Of a DNA stretch of 64,000 bases, positions 50,669 through 63,720 are shown piece after piece; the first letter of the stretch is position 1, and the number at the start of each line of letters is the position of its first letter. The notes under the pieces were generated by a model, which saw only the letters and a program-made list of their open reading frames with translations, did no database searches and was not told where the DNA came from. Source of the DNA: Vigna angularis (lineage: Eukaryota > Streptophyta > Magnoliopsida > Fabales > Fabaceae); NCBI RefSeq assembly GCF_016808095.1, contig NC_068971.1, forward strand, positions 992,001 to 1,056,000. Direction: 5' to 3'. The position numbers were made by a program, and so were the translations under genes.

Positions 50669-52068
50669 ATAAAATTAATTACTTCATTGTTTGAAATTTA
50701 TGGATTTAAAAAAATATTTATACAGTTTATCAATTCTCTTTTTATTTGTTTATCAGCATGTGATTAATTTTTTTTATGATTAAATATTTATAATATTAAA
50801 CCATCAGTATATAAAATTTATTTATTTATCAACTAGGACATGATTAATTATTTTTTATATATTTAAATGTTTATAATATTACACCATCAGTATATAAAAA
50901 GACAAAATATTCAATCTGACATTTAATATAGTTAATATGAAATCATTTTAAAATTTTTAATTTATAAAACATGTTTAATCGTAATAATAATAATTATTAT
51001 ATATATCATAGTAATTTACAAATAACTAATATTTTTAAAAATAATATAATTTTCATATAGTTTAATAGTTTTGGTAGTATACGTTTGTTTTTAGTTTAAT
51101 AGTTTGATTATAATATTGACATATTTGAAAAATAGTCAATTTTGGCTTTTTATAGTTTTAATCATTCAATTTTCTATTCATATATTCTAAAAATGAATAA
51201 TTTTGGTCTTCCATAAAATTTATAATTCCATTTTAATTTATATTTAAAAAATGGACAATTTTAATTTTACTATTAACCTATCACGAAGTTATGAAGATTT
51301 GCATGAAAAGATATCTAAAGAAGTAATTATTTTATTAATGATCTCATTATCTGTATATATAAATTAAACTATCTTTCTTAATTTTTGTAATTTTATAAGT
51401 TAGTTCATTAAGATTCAAGTTGCAGTATTTTATTTATTTTTTCACGTTTGAAAAGTACAGTTAAAGAAACTAATTAGAATATTAAGAATTATCAATTTGA
51501 TCTGTCAATTAAACTAAGAATTCTTTAATTAAATTTTGTGATAAGAAAGAAAGAAACCATAAACGTAACCTCCCTCTCCAAGTCACACACAGAAGGGCAA
51601 AATGGTCATTCGACGTCAGCTATGCCTTTTATATTGTCTTCTTTCTCCGAGGAACTCGCCTTCCAATCTTTTGGGTTTTCATTTGCAAAGGAAGAATCTT
51701 CTGTTTGCCATTCGACTTTGTTCATCCCTTCAGATCGAAAGGCCAATTTCTTTTTTTTTTTATTTTTTTATTTATAATTTTTCCCATTCCAATTCTTCAA
51801 AATTCTTGGAGAGGGTTAAAACACGGAAACAAACATTTACTTTAGCAATTTTTGATTTAATAAAGCAAAGAAAACGCAAAAGAAATCGAAATTTTGATCC
51901 GTTTTAGCGAATTGGACCTCGTGTTCAATTGGATTGTGAAATTAAGGTACAGAAATTGTGAATTTAGGACGAATTTTGATTCTGTTTTGTTGTTGTGCCT
52001 CGGTGGTAATTGTCTGAAACGGTGTCGTTTTCGGACCTAAGTGGTGTGAACGACGTCGCTGACATCGG

Positions 52069-54826
52069 ATGGACTGCAGGGTTTGTATGGCCCCCGACTC
52101 CGATTTGTGGGCTAGAGTTGGCGGTACCGGAGGCGACAGCGAAATTGCAGGCGGTTTCAGCCACGAGAGTGAACACGATTTGGCGCTTATGGTTAGTGAT
52201 TTTTTAGAGAATGGAAGTAGTGGCGCCGAGTCTTTGTGTAGCAGTGACAGCGATTCAGGTCTCTCTGATTTCGCTCAACTCGCTGAGAGGATTCAGGTAA
52301 TTGCCAAGAACCTCTCGCTATTGAGTAATGATAGTGCAGAATCATTTTGTTTGTGTTGGAGGGACAATAATTAAAATGAAAATTACACTTTTAGCATGAT
52401 TGTATTTACATTACAAAAGCTTTCTGTCTCAATTGAAACTCAACAAAAACAATTGCATGTCAATTGATTTATGCTCTATTTTTTACTAGTACATATATAC
52501 ATATGTTAGTGATAAATCTGTTAGCTAATTTCAACTTTTAATTACTTATCAATAATCTGAATTTTTATTGTATTTGATTGGATGATCTTCACAAGCATTG
52601 CTGTGTTAAAATTCTTTGGTAATTTTTCTTTATTGGATGTGATATCTTGTACACAAGATTTGTTTTTCATTTTCATGGATTATTTAAATAGCTGAATTTA
52701 TCCATGATCAAATGAGAACTTGTTGATTAGCTCAATTGTGAAAATTTGTGAAATAAGCTAAAAAGAGAGTATTGGAGAGGGCCAAGGGTCACTTACATAG
52801 GCTCTTTCAGAGCTTTATAAGAACACTTAAGTATTGTTGTTGAACCATGTCATACATGGACCCAACAAGAGACAAGTATTCATGATCAATGTGCCTTGAA
52901 AAGTGTGAAGCAGCTTTAGCAAACACATCCTAAAGCGCTATGGCTTTAGTTTGGACATGCATTTCAAATCTCTGATTTTCATTTTAGTTTTGGGTTTTTG
53001 ATTGAGAAATTGCCACGTGTAATATCTTATTTTCCATGGGTAGGGTTGGAGGTTGGAAGCAGTTTCTAGTCCTTTCTCAATAATTTGAAACTCGAGCGTT
53101 TGCCAAATTGGATTTTTATATGGAAACAGAATAAAGAAATAGGATTGCCATTTTATAGTTTACTGTACAAGTAAATGTTTTCCTACCAATGTACTATGGA
53201 TAAAAGATATGGTTGAAAATAATAACATTTTATGTACTTGGAAATAATATGTTGAGTGAGGTATCTCATGTTTCAGTGTACTTATGGTATGTTTGTTTGA
53301 GAAGATGAGAAAGGAGGGAATTAATATAAGTTGTTCGGTGGGAGAGAAAGAGAGGATAAATAATTCTAGAATTGCTGAGATCCACTGCACTAATTCTCAT
53401 GTATTTTTACTCTCTTTTTTTTTTTTTCTATATCTCTTTTCGTTTCTTCTATTTCTCTTCAACTAAACATCTTTAACTTTTACTCTCTTTTTTCCACTTC
53501 CAGTTATTCAATTTATTTTCATCCTACCTATTCTTAGTCTATCATATGTAGTAGTTTGTAGGAAATTGCATCGCCTATTATTATCTTAGGGAATAATCTC
53601 TGCTAAATCTATCAAGATTCTGTACACATGGAGAGTCTATACTTATTGGATGATAAGCAGAACCTAGTAACCTATGTTCTACAGATTCTCTAGAATAATG
53701 CATTCTTGTTATCTAAAATACTCTGTTCTATCTTCCCCTAAATGTCCCCTCTTTAAAATCAACAGATATTCTGACAACTTCCCTGACTATCTTTCATGTC
53801 TATGAAACAGATCTGTAAGCTATCAGTGGCCCAGCATGAGAGTGAGTTGCTTTCAGTTGTACATTCCTTCATACGGTCAATGAATGAGACCAACCTTAAA
53901 GTTATGAATTCTGGTCCATGTTATGCTAGCTGTATCAGGTTTTATCTGGTGAACTTGATGAGGCTTTCTGGCTATGATGCTGGAGTTTGTGCATCTAAAT
54001 GGCCGGGTAGAGGCAAGGTCCCTGGAGGTATACCGTACTGTGTGTGTGTGTGTTATCTCACCAAAATTACAATTCTACTTTTGCTTCATGCATATCCATT
54101 ACTAAGCTGCTACCATTGGTTTGCTTGGGGTGGTAAATATGAAATTTCATGTATTGTTTGCATCAAGTGCTTTTTACCATGCTAAGTAATGTTAGGACAG
54201 TGAAATGGCATATTCTATCATACCTTAGTATCTCATATGCTGTGTTGTTCCATGATTCTACTTGCCCAATATGCACATGTGTTTACATATGCTTTAATCA
54301 CAGCTGATGTTTTCTTGTCGAAACTTTTGGCACAGGTGATCATGAATATATCGATGTTGTGGTTGACAATCATTCGGGAAGCCTAGAACGATTGATTGTT
54401 GATATTGATTTCCGAAGCCACTTTGAAATAGCTAGAGCTGTTGATTCGTATAATAGGATCCTGCATTCGCTTCCTGCCATCTATGTGGGTTCCTTTGCAA
54501 GGCTGAAACAATTTCTTGGAATAATGGAGGAAGCTAGTAGATCTTCTTTGAAGCAGAACTCCATGCCACTTCCTCCATGGAGATCTTTAGCATACTTGCA
54601 AGCCAAGTGGCAGTCACCATGCGAAAGATACGTGCATCCCGGAGGCAGTGACATTGGCGACGACAATTGCTTTGATCACAAGCAATGCCGTGGACATCTG
54701 AAGAGACTACAATCCTGTCTTCAATCAGGAAAGGAAATAGAGCGAATGTTGAAACCCAGAAACGGTGAAAGTAACTGGCGGATGAAGCCTGAGAGATGGA
54801 GACACCCCATGTTCAGACCAATTTGA
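52069..54826 (+). CDS. DUF506 / PDDEXK_6-like protein
   Basis: Three exons: 52069-52296, 53811-54027, 54336-54826; 311 aa. The acidic N-terminus has SHESEHDLALMVSDFLENG and SLCSSDSDSGLSDFAQLAERIQ. The core has LRLSGYDAGVC..W, then HEYIDVVVD, IVDIDFRSHFEIARA, LPAIYVGSFARLKQFL, and PLPPWRSLAYLQAKW, the conserved blocks of the plant DUF506 family. The fold is predicted to be PDDEXK-nuclease-like. The VDIDF strand lacks the lysine of an active D..(D/E)xK site, so nuclease activity is doubtful (inference). One Arabidopsis member, RXR1, represses root-hair elongation (recalled). The start is the first ATG in frame after a GC-richer leader. The tail RWRHPMFRPI is basic. Confidence 0.9.
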
Positions 54827-56013
54827 CATGTACAGGTTTTGGCTCTGAAATTGTGAAGAGACTGAAAGAAAATGAATACATAATTTTGCGGCTATTTTCC
54901 TTGCTCAATGAAATCTTCATTTGCTACCTAATAAGTCTGATCAACAAACAAGAGATTCATATAGGCAGCAGTCATAGAAACAACAATAAGCCATTTTACA
55001 ATACGATGGTTCTTTGTTACTTGTCCATGTTTGAGGTGTCGCAATTTCAGAGTGAAAGTTTTGGTCGGTGTCCAGTGACAATCACAAAGTACTGGGTACC
55101 CATTCTATCTCATAGAACTTCCTTGCCTCGTTTATTTGTTGGGACTGGGAATTTTTGGTACCATATTCTCTTTTTCTATCTTTCAATACAAATATATATA
55201 TTACTGTTATGATTATATTTTAGTGATCAACAATAATAGTCTTTAGAATTTCATATAGCTTCATTTACAAAGTGGTGGGTTTTGGATCTAAGTCTTATAA
55301 GATTTTACTTGAGCATATTAACATAACATAAAATTTAATACATATTTTTTTTCATTTTAAATAAGAATCTAGGCCATAAAAAACATTTTATATCTTAAAA
55401 ACAATTTTTCTTGAGTTAAAAAAAATATTATTGAACTGGAGGCTTTATATAATTCTTGTATTAAATTAAAAGGCGATCATGGATTTTAAAAGTAATGTAG
55501 TACAATGAGATTAAATAAAGATTTATATAATGGCTATTGTTGTGAAGATGATGAAACAGTCTAACTGGATATAATGATTGATTTTGAATTTTTATTAAGC
55601 TTGGAATATGAAAGCAACACAATTATTGAACATGCCACATGTGCACTAACTTTTGAACTTCTGTGCTTGAATATTGATTTTAATCTTGTTCCTTTCAATT
55701 GCTATAGGAGTATATTTATTATATATTTAGTGAAATTTGTTAATAGTATAAAAAGAAGGTATGTATGAACGAACAATAGACATTTTTTATTCTATTCCAT
55801 TTTACTCCTTATTTTCTATTCTATACTGTATACTTTGCACTTGATTTGCCTTTTATACTGTAATCATCATGAATCTTTTGATTATTACTTTACTTTTTTC
55901 AAGTGGAATTATTATTTGAAATTAATATTTTACTTTAATATCATTATATCTTCGTAGTAATGATGACTAACTATCAACTCGATGGGCATCTTCTTTATGA
56001 TAAAAAAATGTTG
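54827..56013. other. 3' flank of the DUF506 gene and intergenic DNA
   Basis: The first few hundred bases are probably 3' UTR. No other gene seen. Confidence 0.5.
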
Positions 56014-56704
56014 TTAGGTTGGGAACTTCTTGCACCTATTATTTTCTTTCTGCACCTCCAATTTTATTTTTCCCACTTCGTCCTTTCAAAATGACTGTGT
56101 ACAAGAATATGAAATTTGGTTCAAATAACAGATCCGAGCTTGATAATCGGATTACGTAATTTAGAACATAGTAAATTGGTGACTTCACCACGAAACATAC
56201 GTATCGAAATCAGATACATGCAATTTAGTATATACACAAATAAAATCGGAATTCAAAATATCAAATTCATACACTACTTCATATAATTAGATTTTAAAAT
56301 TTGATAAACATTCAAAACTTTATATAATCGAATTTTAAAATCCGACACACATTCACCAAATCTTGAAATCCGGTAAATACTAACTAGATTTCACAATATC
56401 TAATTAATTATATGTCTAGGGATAGAGAAACCATAACATGCATGCATGCATCTTCTTCCATCCAAAAGCTGATAAAGACAACCCAACAATTACAGGAATA
56501 CAAAATGCTCAAAAGGAAAGGGAAACCTCTGACTTTAGTTACTCTTGAAAGCTTATTCACTTTGTGAATTGATTAAATTAAGCAAAGCACGTATGCTGAA
56601 AATTGTGGCTTTCTGGGTTTTGGCGAATACGTATTACATTCCTTTCCATAATATAAGGAGACACCAATAGTTCTATGCAGTGAAGGATCGATAAGTGAAT
56701 TGTT

Positions 56705-56825
56705 AGAAGTGGACTTTAAGTCTCACTTAACCCTACAAAACCGGCTTGTAGGGTGAGGTTTGCACCCATTTATAAACTATAAATTGGTCTTATCTCTAGT
56801 TGATATGAGACTTTCAACATGAATG
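56705..56825 (+). repeat. Dispersed palindromic repeat motif
   Basis: GACTTTAAGTCTCACTTAAC, then CCTACAAAACCGGCTTGTAGG and GGTGAGGTTTGCACCC, then TCTCTAGTTGATATGAGACTT. Related sequence occurs at the outer ends of the inverted repeat at 22115-23445, in opposite orientations. I recall this motif as very common in legume genomes; its class is unknown to me. Confidence 0.6.
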
Positions 56826-57149
56826 ATGAACGAGGAACATAAAATCTACACTTCATGAAGAATCCCAACTCTAGCTAATAATGGTTTCTTGTATATGCAA
56901 AACACGAAAGAAAAAGCTTCATTTGGAATATGTTAAAACACATAACAATGACCATGTATGATGTATGAAATGAATAAATTTAGTTTGTCATCTTTAGCCT
57001 AAGGGGAAATTAGTGCAACTTGGATAAAATAAATTGACATTATTAATTCATAGCACTACATTCCAGAATCATCTGAGAGACTATGTGCTGATGAGCCTAT
57101 GAAGACATGACTTCAAAGTGAAGAGTACACGCTAATATGAACATAATGT

Positions 57150-57600
57150 GTTTATAGAATTTTGAAATTTGGTTGTGTTTGTATGTGTAACTGGGTAACA
57201 GGTTTCAAAATCTAGTTATCTAAAGTTACGTATATTCATCGAATTTTGAAATTCAGTTTTATTTGTATGCAGTGATAGCGAAATTCAGTGTACTACGTAG
57301 TCGTGTGTTTACTAAATTTTGAAATTTAATTTTATTTATATGTATTGAATTTTGTAATTTGATTGTTGAAAGTTGTGTGTTCACTAAATTTTGAAATTTA
57401 ATTTTATTTATATGTATTGAATTTTGTAATTTGATTGTCAAAAAGTTGTATGTTTACTAAATTTTGAAATCCAATTTTATTTATATGTACCAAATTTTGA
57501 AATTGGGTTACATAAAATTATATGTTTATCGATTTTGAAATTATTTATTATTTTTAAGTACTGAATTTTGAAATTTAATTATGTAAATCATATCTTATAA
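57150..57600. repeat. AT-rich minisatellite, about 72-bp units
   Basis: ACTAAATTTTGAAATTTAAT and the following sequence recurs at 57311, 57383 and 57456 (periods 72 and 73). Each unit contains two related halves built on TTTTGAAATTTAATTTTATTTATATGT. Degenerate copies extend on both sides. Confidence 0.9.
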
Positions 57601-57846
57601 TTCAACCTTCTATGATGTTAACCAAAACATATAATGAGATTATCTAACCCTGAATCCAATCATCTTAACCGGATATGCCCCATTACACATGAACAAAAAC
57701 ATGCACCCATCCTTCACAATCCGGTCCCATTACTCCTCCATAAAAACCTAAACCTAATCAAAACCAAAAGAATGTTTTGGCCATTATGAAAAATTTGGGG
57801 TTGTAGGAAGAAAATAATGGGTGCAGGAAGAAGCCCCCTTAGGTTG

Positions 57847-60800
57847 TTCACAAACCCATTGGGCTTTGAGTCTTCGCACGATCCAGATATTTTTTATCTT
57901 AAGTAAACTTTTTTATTCAAGTACATGTTGATTTTTCAGATTTTTCAGCTAGTTGATAAATAATTCGAATCCTTCATATATATTAAAAAAAATATTGCAA
58001 GGCTTACGGTGGTTTCTAGAGTTTATTAAAATTTAATTTAGTTTACTTTGGACGGTTTGTAGAAAGACACCAAGAAAAAATTTGAACTAATAAAATGTGG
58101 GATTTTTATTCAATACATACAATTATACAAAATATAGCTACAATTAACTTTATATACAAGATCCTAAATCAAAATTACGTGTAAAAAGGTTTATCTAAAA
58201 CCAAAGAACACAAGTCTATACTAAGATAACTACATGCTAGGGCCATCTCTACCTAATGTTCACTCCAAAGATATGTAATTTTCTTATGCCCATACCTATT
58301 AGATGATCAGTGCCTGGAAATTAACACATAGTAACAAAACAACAAAGAATATACAAAAAAGTTAAACTAATGATAAAATAATCCAACATGGTATAAACAA
58401 AATTGCATCATTTATCACATTTCATACATAATGAAACAAACATCTTAATCATGCCATAAACCTATACTTGGCCATCCAAATATAGTATAAATCGAGTCAT
58501 GGGGGTTCTGCATTGGTGTGGTGGAACAACTGACCCACTCAAAGCTATCACACAAGGTTAATATGTTAAGACACCCTTTGCCAAAAAGAGAAAGACCTCC
58601 AAACTAGGATCTTCTGCTACTCACACTTTCATTCTTTCAAAATAATAACTTAACAAGCTAAGGGTCTAAACCAGTTAGAAATCATTCAACTACAGACCTC
58701 AAACCCTCTACATCATACCAAACCTACTACATAAAAATCTCACCACCCAAAACCTCTAAAATCGTACTTAAAACCCTTCCAAAATCACTTTACTATCTCA
58801 TGTTTATTTTTTCCTATCAAATTTCTCCAACTTAAAGTATCAACAAGTTTCAAATGACTATATGATATGTCCTAAATTGTTGTTTCTTCTCTCATATCCT
58901 TATTTATAAAATTTACCTCTCAAAACCTCTATTTTTAATTTGAAATAACTCATAACTCAGCATAAACAACTTCTTCTCATCATTATACACCCAATTCATC
59001 ATCAATACACTTCACAACAACAACATTCCAAATAATAATCAAATCCAAACAGATTCATTCAACCATGTTCAATCATTTAAGCACAATTAATACTAAAACA
59101 TCATGTAAAATAGTTCATACTTCATAACTCAAATTTAAAAGAAAACACTAGCTTCCCTTAACTTAAAGAGAATGCGACTAAGCTCTACATGTTGCACTAC
59201 CCTTGCTTACTTAGAGCTTAAGGAACTTTAGAAACGCCTACAGAACACATAATTGTGATAAAAGAAAGTCCTTAGAACCTTTGATCAACAAGGAATTAGA
59301 AAAGAAAGTCAAACGACACATGCCATGGAAAAACCCTTATGCATGGCCTTAAACTAAGAACGAAAGAAAAAAGGAATCGAAACTTGCTTGTTCTAGAATA
59401 TAAATTGTCTATAGGTGTTGGAGAATGCACTACGGTGATCTTCTACACATTTCTTGATCGTCAAACAAATAATCGAGGAGTAAAAAATTGTAGAGAGAAA
59501 GGAAAAGAAACTCAGAGAAAGAGTTCTAAAGAGATGGAAAGTGTTTTAGATGAGAGGACAAGTGTTTTAGATGATGATACGAGTTTATGAAATCTTATTT
59601 ATATTATTGAATTATTTTAACATTAAAATACTCATTCTCATTATTTTAAAACACTTATCAACTCTAATTTTTTATTTTTTATATTTTTACCATCATCATC
59701 ATATGAAGTTCTATGTAATACCTTTGTATTTTCTAAAAATATATTAAAGGTTTTTTCTCAGCAATATTAAAGTGTACGTTTTAACCATACAAAATTTTAA
59801 ATTTCTTCTCACTTACCACTCACAAGACATTTCATACAAAACCATCTTATTGAAACACACAAATTCAGTTATAGTATTCAAAATTCTCTCCAGCAATTCC
59901 ATTGTTCACGCCAGAAAAATAATTCAAAACTCAATCTATTCCACTTTCAAAATATATTGATTTTAATATATTAATTTTTATAATATCTTTTAAAATATTA
60001 TATCGTATGAAAAGCATTAAAGAATGCAAAAATCAAATTTTCTTTTTTGCGTAAATTAGTTGTAACGGCAGGTCTTGAGTTTATTTTAATATATATATAT
60101 ATATATATATAATTCTTAATCAATACCTTCGTTGCAAGCTTGCTCAAAGAATAATATACTTTGACAACATTAATATCATCTACGTGTCATTTTGTGATTG
60201 ATTCAAAATTATTCCACAATCAATAATAATAATCACAAATATCAATATGAATCAATTACAAAATGACACATAAATGATATTAAAATATTGTAAAAAAAGA
60301 TGTTGTCAGAATATCATTATGCTTTCGTAAACTATGGAAGAAGAATAAAAAATAGCATGAAAGAGACATGTTTTCTAGTACGATCTTTCAATCCCCTCAA
60401 ACACAACTTTAACTCTTGTCGGTTCAATTTTCAATTACAATTTCAACATTTTTATAAGCTAAATGTATTTTTAATCTTTAAATTAAAATGTAAAATTAAA
60501 ATCAGTCACAGTATTAAATTTTGATGTATCTTAGTTATTAAACTCGAAAAATAAACAAAATTTAAATTTTTTAATTTAATTGTGTTATTTTTTACTTATT
60601 AAATGATCTTTTATAGTAATATTTAAGCTGAAATATGTAAAACAGTATAAATATTTCAATCATATTAGACACTTTAACAAAATTTAATGTATTATATTTA
60701 TTTATTGTTAAAGTTGGATGATTATATCAAAATTTGAAACATCAAAATTTAATTTTGTGTCAAAATTTTGGAATTAAAACATTTATTTAATGTTTTTTTA

Positions 60801-61455
60801 TTCTTACTTCTACTTTTTCTATTCTTTATTGTTTATCTCTTCTTCCTTTCAATGTCTCAATTCCTATTTATAATTTTATTGAAGTTCAAACATTTAGTAT
60901 GTTTGAATATATCCAATGTGTTTCAATATACCCAAACTAAATTAATCATATTCTAGTTAAGATTTAACTTTCATTAGATCTCTTTGAATAGGGAAACTAA
61001 TCCAATATAGTTTGTTACTAAATCTTTGTTTTTTAAATTTAGTGTGTAAGGGTTTATTCAGAATTATATCTTTACTAATGTAATGTGTGTAATTGGTTTA
61101 CGACATTTCCCAAAAATTTAAATTCTCTCTATTAATAATTGTAAGTAAACACAAGTGCAACAAGGGTAAATAATGTTAAAAAAAATTAATTCATGATTTT
61201 GTAACTTCTAATAAAATTCAAAGAATATGTTCAGTATAAGAGAACTCGTATAAATAATAAAATATTACTTTTAGGAAGAGACTTTGTTAACAATTGTGGT
61301 TGAAAGTGTGAGATGAGAAGTATTATATATATGAGACTTCTTGATAGTTATTTATTTTTGTTATAACAATACTATATTTTTTTAAGTATAATATATTAGA
61401 ATTATTATATAATGTTTTTGTTATATATGTTTTTTTATGACTAATTATTATAAAA
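57847..61455. other. No intact gene; possible LTR-retroelement debris
   Basis: Between about 58060 and 59600 the composition is more C-rich and complex than the neighbouring AT-rich DNA. On the minus strand it resembles LTR sequence of legume gypsy elements by recollection only. A plus-strand frame at 59339-59590 is probably incidental. A (TA)n tract lies at 60092-60111. Nothing else is recognised. Confidence 0.4.
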
Positions 61456-61456
61456 A

Positions 61457-61735
61457 AATATGTTTAGTCCCTGAACTAAATTATAAAATGTTTAATTTTT
61501 GCACTTTGTAAAAGTAATGTAAAATACTATTCCTAACACACAATATAATTATATTAATTTTATATAACAAACCAAACCAAGTTCCATGATAAAACTATAC
61601 TATAACTTTTATGTAACCAAAGTTCCATAATAAAACTATAATATAACTTTCATACGCTTTGTTTATTAGAAATAATGTTTTACATAACAACAACTAAATG
61701 TTTCATAATTTAGTTCAGGGACAAAATACAATTTT
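61457..61735. mobile_element. MITE-like element
   Basis: TTTAGTCCCTGAACTAAATTATAAAATGTT at the left is mirrored by AAATGTTTCATAATTTAGTTCAGGGAC at the right. The interior has a direct repeat built on AAGTTCCATAATAAAACTAT. Ends are not precisely placed. Confidence 0.65.
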
Positions 61736-62269
61736 ATATATAATAGTTTGAAACGAAAAACATATTTAGCTATTTTTTCTAAGAATTTATATGTAAAGGA
61801 AAAATTAATACAGAAAAAAAATTCTCATTCTCTAATATCTATATCTTTTTATTTATATAAAGGGATGTTATTTTTTTCTTCTTATCAATTTTCTTTCTCT
61901 TTTTATATTTTATTTTAGTTATGTGTTATTAAGTTGCTATTTTTGGTATCCAACAATGATACAAGGGTGTTGTATTTTGGAATAATGATGTAGAAAAATG
62001 TTAGTATGTTTTATGATAATGATTAGTCTAACTTACACATAATAAAAAGAACTATGCGTGTTAATAGATATACGATGTAGTATAATAAAAATGCATGACT
62101 AGAAAGATCTTGACAAATGAATGACTTAGTATTTAAGTGTATCCATTCATGACACACTTTTCTTCTCAACTTACCTAGTGTAGTTACTCATGACATATTG
62201 TCATTTTTCCTATACATTAATTCATTGTGAAAGTCACATAAGTCCATTTAAAACCATGACAACAAAAGA

Positions 62270-63720
62270 TCAGGTATAATTTTTCATTGGGAAAATTAAA
62301 GATGGAGGCAGTATTGAGAAAAGACAATGGTATAAACAAGATCAAGGAATTGATATGGATAAAAAAAAAGAAAAAAGAAAGGTATTAATAAAGATTCTTA
62401 CAAATTTATGCTTACAATTGACAAAAGTGTTTTTGTCTAGTGTTACAAAATACAATATGAGATTTGGGGTACTCTTATAATAAGCCAATATTATGTAAAA
62501 AACAAAATATTATGATAACAAAGCTATTCTTTAAGAAGGAGGTAAAACATTAAGCAATAGAAAGAATGAAAAGTTCAAAGCAAGCAGAAATGATGAGTTA
62601 AATCAAGAAAATGTGACTCTAGTGGAAGTCAAAATCATGATAGTTTAAAGTCTAAAAAATGGAAGAATTTTAAATGCAACCATTGTGATATTAAAGATAA
62701 TTTAACTGTCATTAAATAAAGTAAAGTAGATAATGAGAAATCTATCTATTCTTTTGTGAGATATACATTAGTTGTTGCAACAAGTTAAAAAGTAATAACA
62801 TGATATTGCATCACAAACTTCATTATATGTCAAAGATTTGAAACAATGTAATCTCACTCAAACTTAAAAAGATTAGTTTACCTTTACGTGAGTGTTGTGA
62901 ATTAAAAAAGATAACAAATCAATGTTTGTTAGAGTAATTACCAAAAGAAAAACTATATTAGACTTTATTGATTTTGATACGTTGAAATCTCTAATACTAT
63001 CTCCTCATAGAGAAAAATAGTTTGTATCATTCATTGATGGTTACTCTAAGATTGTGTTTTCAACGACTAAAAAACTCAAAGCACACAATCTTGAAACTAG
63101 AAAAAAAAAGTTAGATGCTTATAGGTAGATAATGGAGGAGAATTAGTGGAGAACAAATTTTAGCATTATGAAAGCAAAAAGGTATTATCGAGACAATTTT
63201 TTGTTTCAAATGCATGATAACAAAATGATGTCATAGAATAGGAGAGTATAACTATTCTCAAAAGAGAAAAAGTTATTGTAAAAATATTGAAAGTAGTTAA
63301 GTCTTTTTGGGTAAAAACTATCAAAATGATTGGTTATGTGTTAAATCAATCCTTGTCAATAACAATTGGTTTGAAATCACCTATAGACTAATTAAATTGG
63401 ATCCAAAATCTAGTAAACATATATTATTGGGTTATGCTAACAAAATGAACAAGTATAATTTATAGGTCTAACTATCCACAAGGTTGTTGAAATGGATGTA
63501 GTCTTTGTAAGGAAATCTTTCAACTTTTCATTATGATAAAATGGTTCATTCCTCTTTATGAATGACAACAATGCAAAGGAAAAATGAAGTCTCTTCATAG
63601 ATATAAACCATGAAAACTTGTTGACCTTCTAGAAGGTAAAAAAACCAATGGTTACAAATGGGATGATAATATCAAGTGAAAGAGTTAGTTGGAACAAAAA
63701 AGCTATTGTATATGATGACA
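62270..63720 (+). pseudogene. Decayed Ty1/copia polyprotein remnant
   Basis: In order on the plus strand, across many stops and frameshifts: a zinc-knuckle trace (FKCNHC, about 62665); the integrase core (FIDGYSKIVFST at about 63028, then DNGGE near 63130, then a KSFWVKTIK block near 63300); and the start of reverse transcriptase (WKLVDLLEGKK near 63610). The order gag, integrase, RT is that of Ty1/copia. No LTRs, primer site or intact frame are visible; it is dead and may run past the window only as noise. Confidence 0.75.

Larger units (their letters stand above)
43141..51530. other. 8.4-kb region with no supported gene
   Basis: No credible exon chain on either strand and no tRNA seen. It contains three microsatellites listed separately, a 21-bp tandem at about 48745-48791 (CTAATTCAATTATTTCTTCAT) and a two-copy repeat of about 77 bp at about 50748-50905. 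A less AT-rich island at about 45840-45990 has TTTTGGGCCCATGGGTT, a site-II-like promoter motif without a gene I can attach. Confidence 0.5.
56022..57838. mobile_element. TIR transposon, non-autonomous, MULE-like
   Basis: The left end (GGAACTTCTTGCACC.ATTATTTTCTTTCTGCACC) and right end (read inverted: GGGGGCTTCTTCCTGCACCC.ATTATTTTCTTCC) are clear inverted relatives. The element is flanked by an 8-bp direct repeat TTAGGTTG at 56014-56021 and 57839-57846 (8 of 9 bases match if extended). No transposase frame. It includes a nested dispersed repeat at 56705-56825 and a minisatellite at 57150-57600. A solo end of the same family lies in the ClpP3 promoter. Confidence 0.72.

Noticed and set aside
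51602..51907. 101-aa frame upstream of the DUF506 gene
   Set aside because: It begins with an ATG, but the sequence is compositionally biased (poly-Phe and Lys/Arg runs) and matches nothing I know; probably promoter or leader sequence.
59339..59590. 83-aa frame
   Set aside because: Isolated, charged and low-complexity, in a region that looks like repeat debris.
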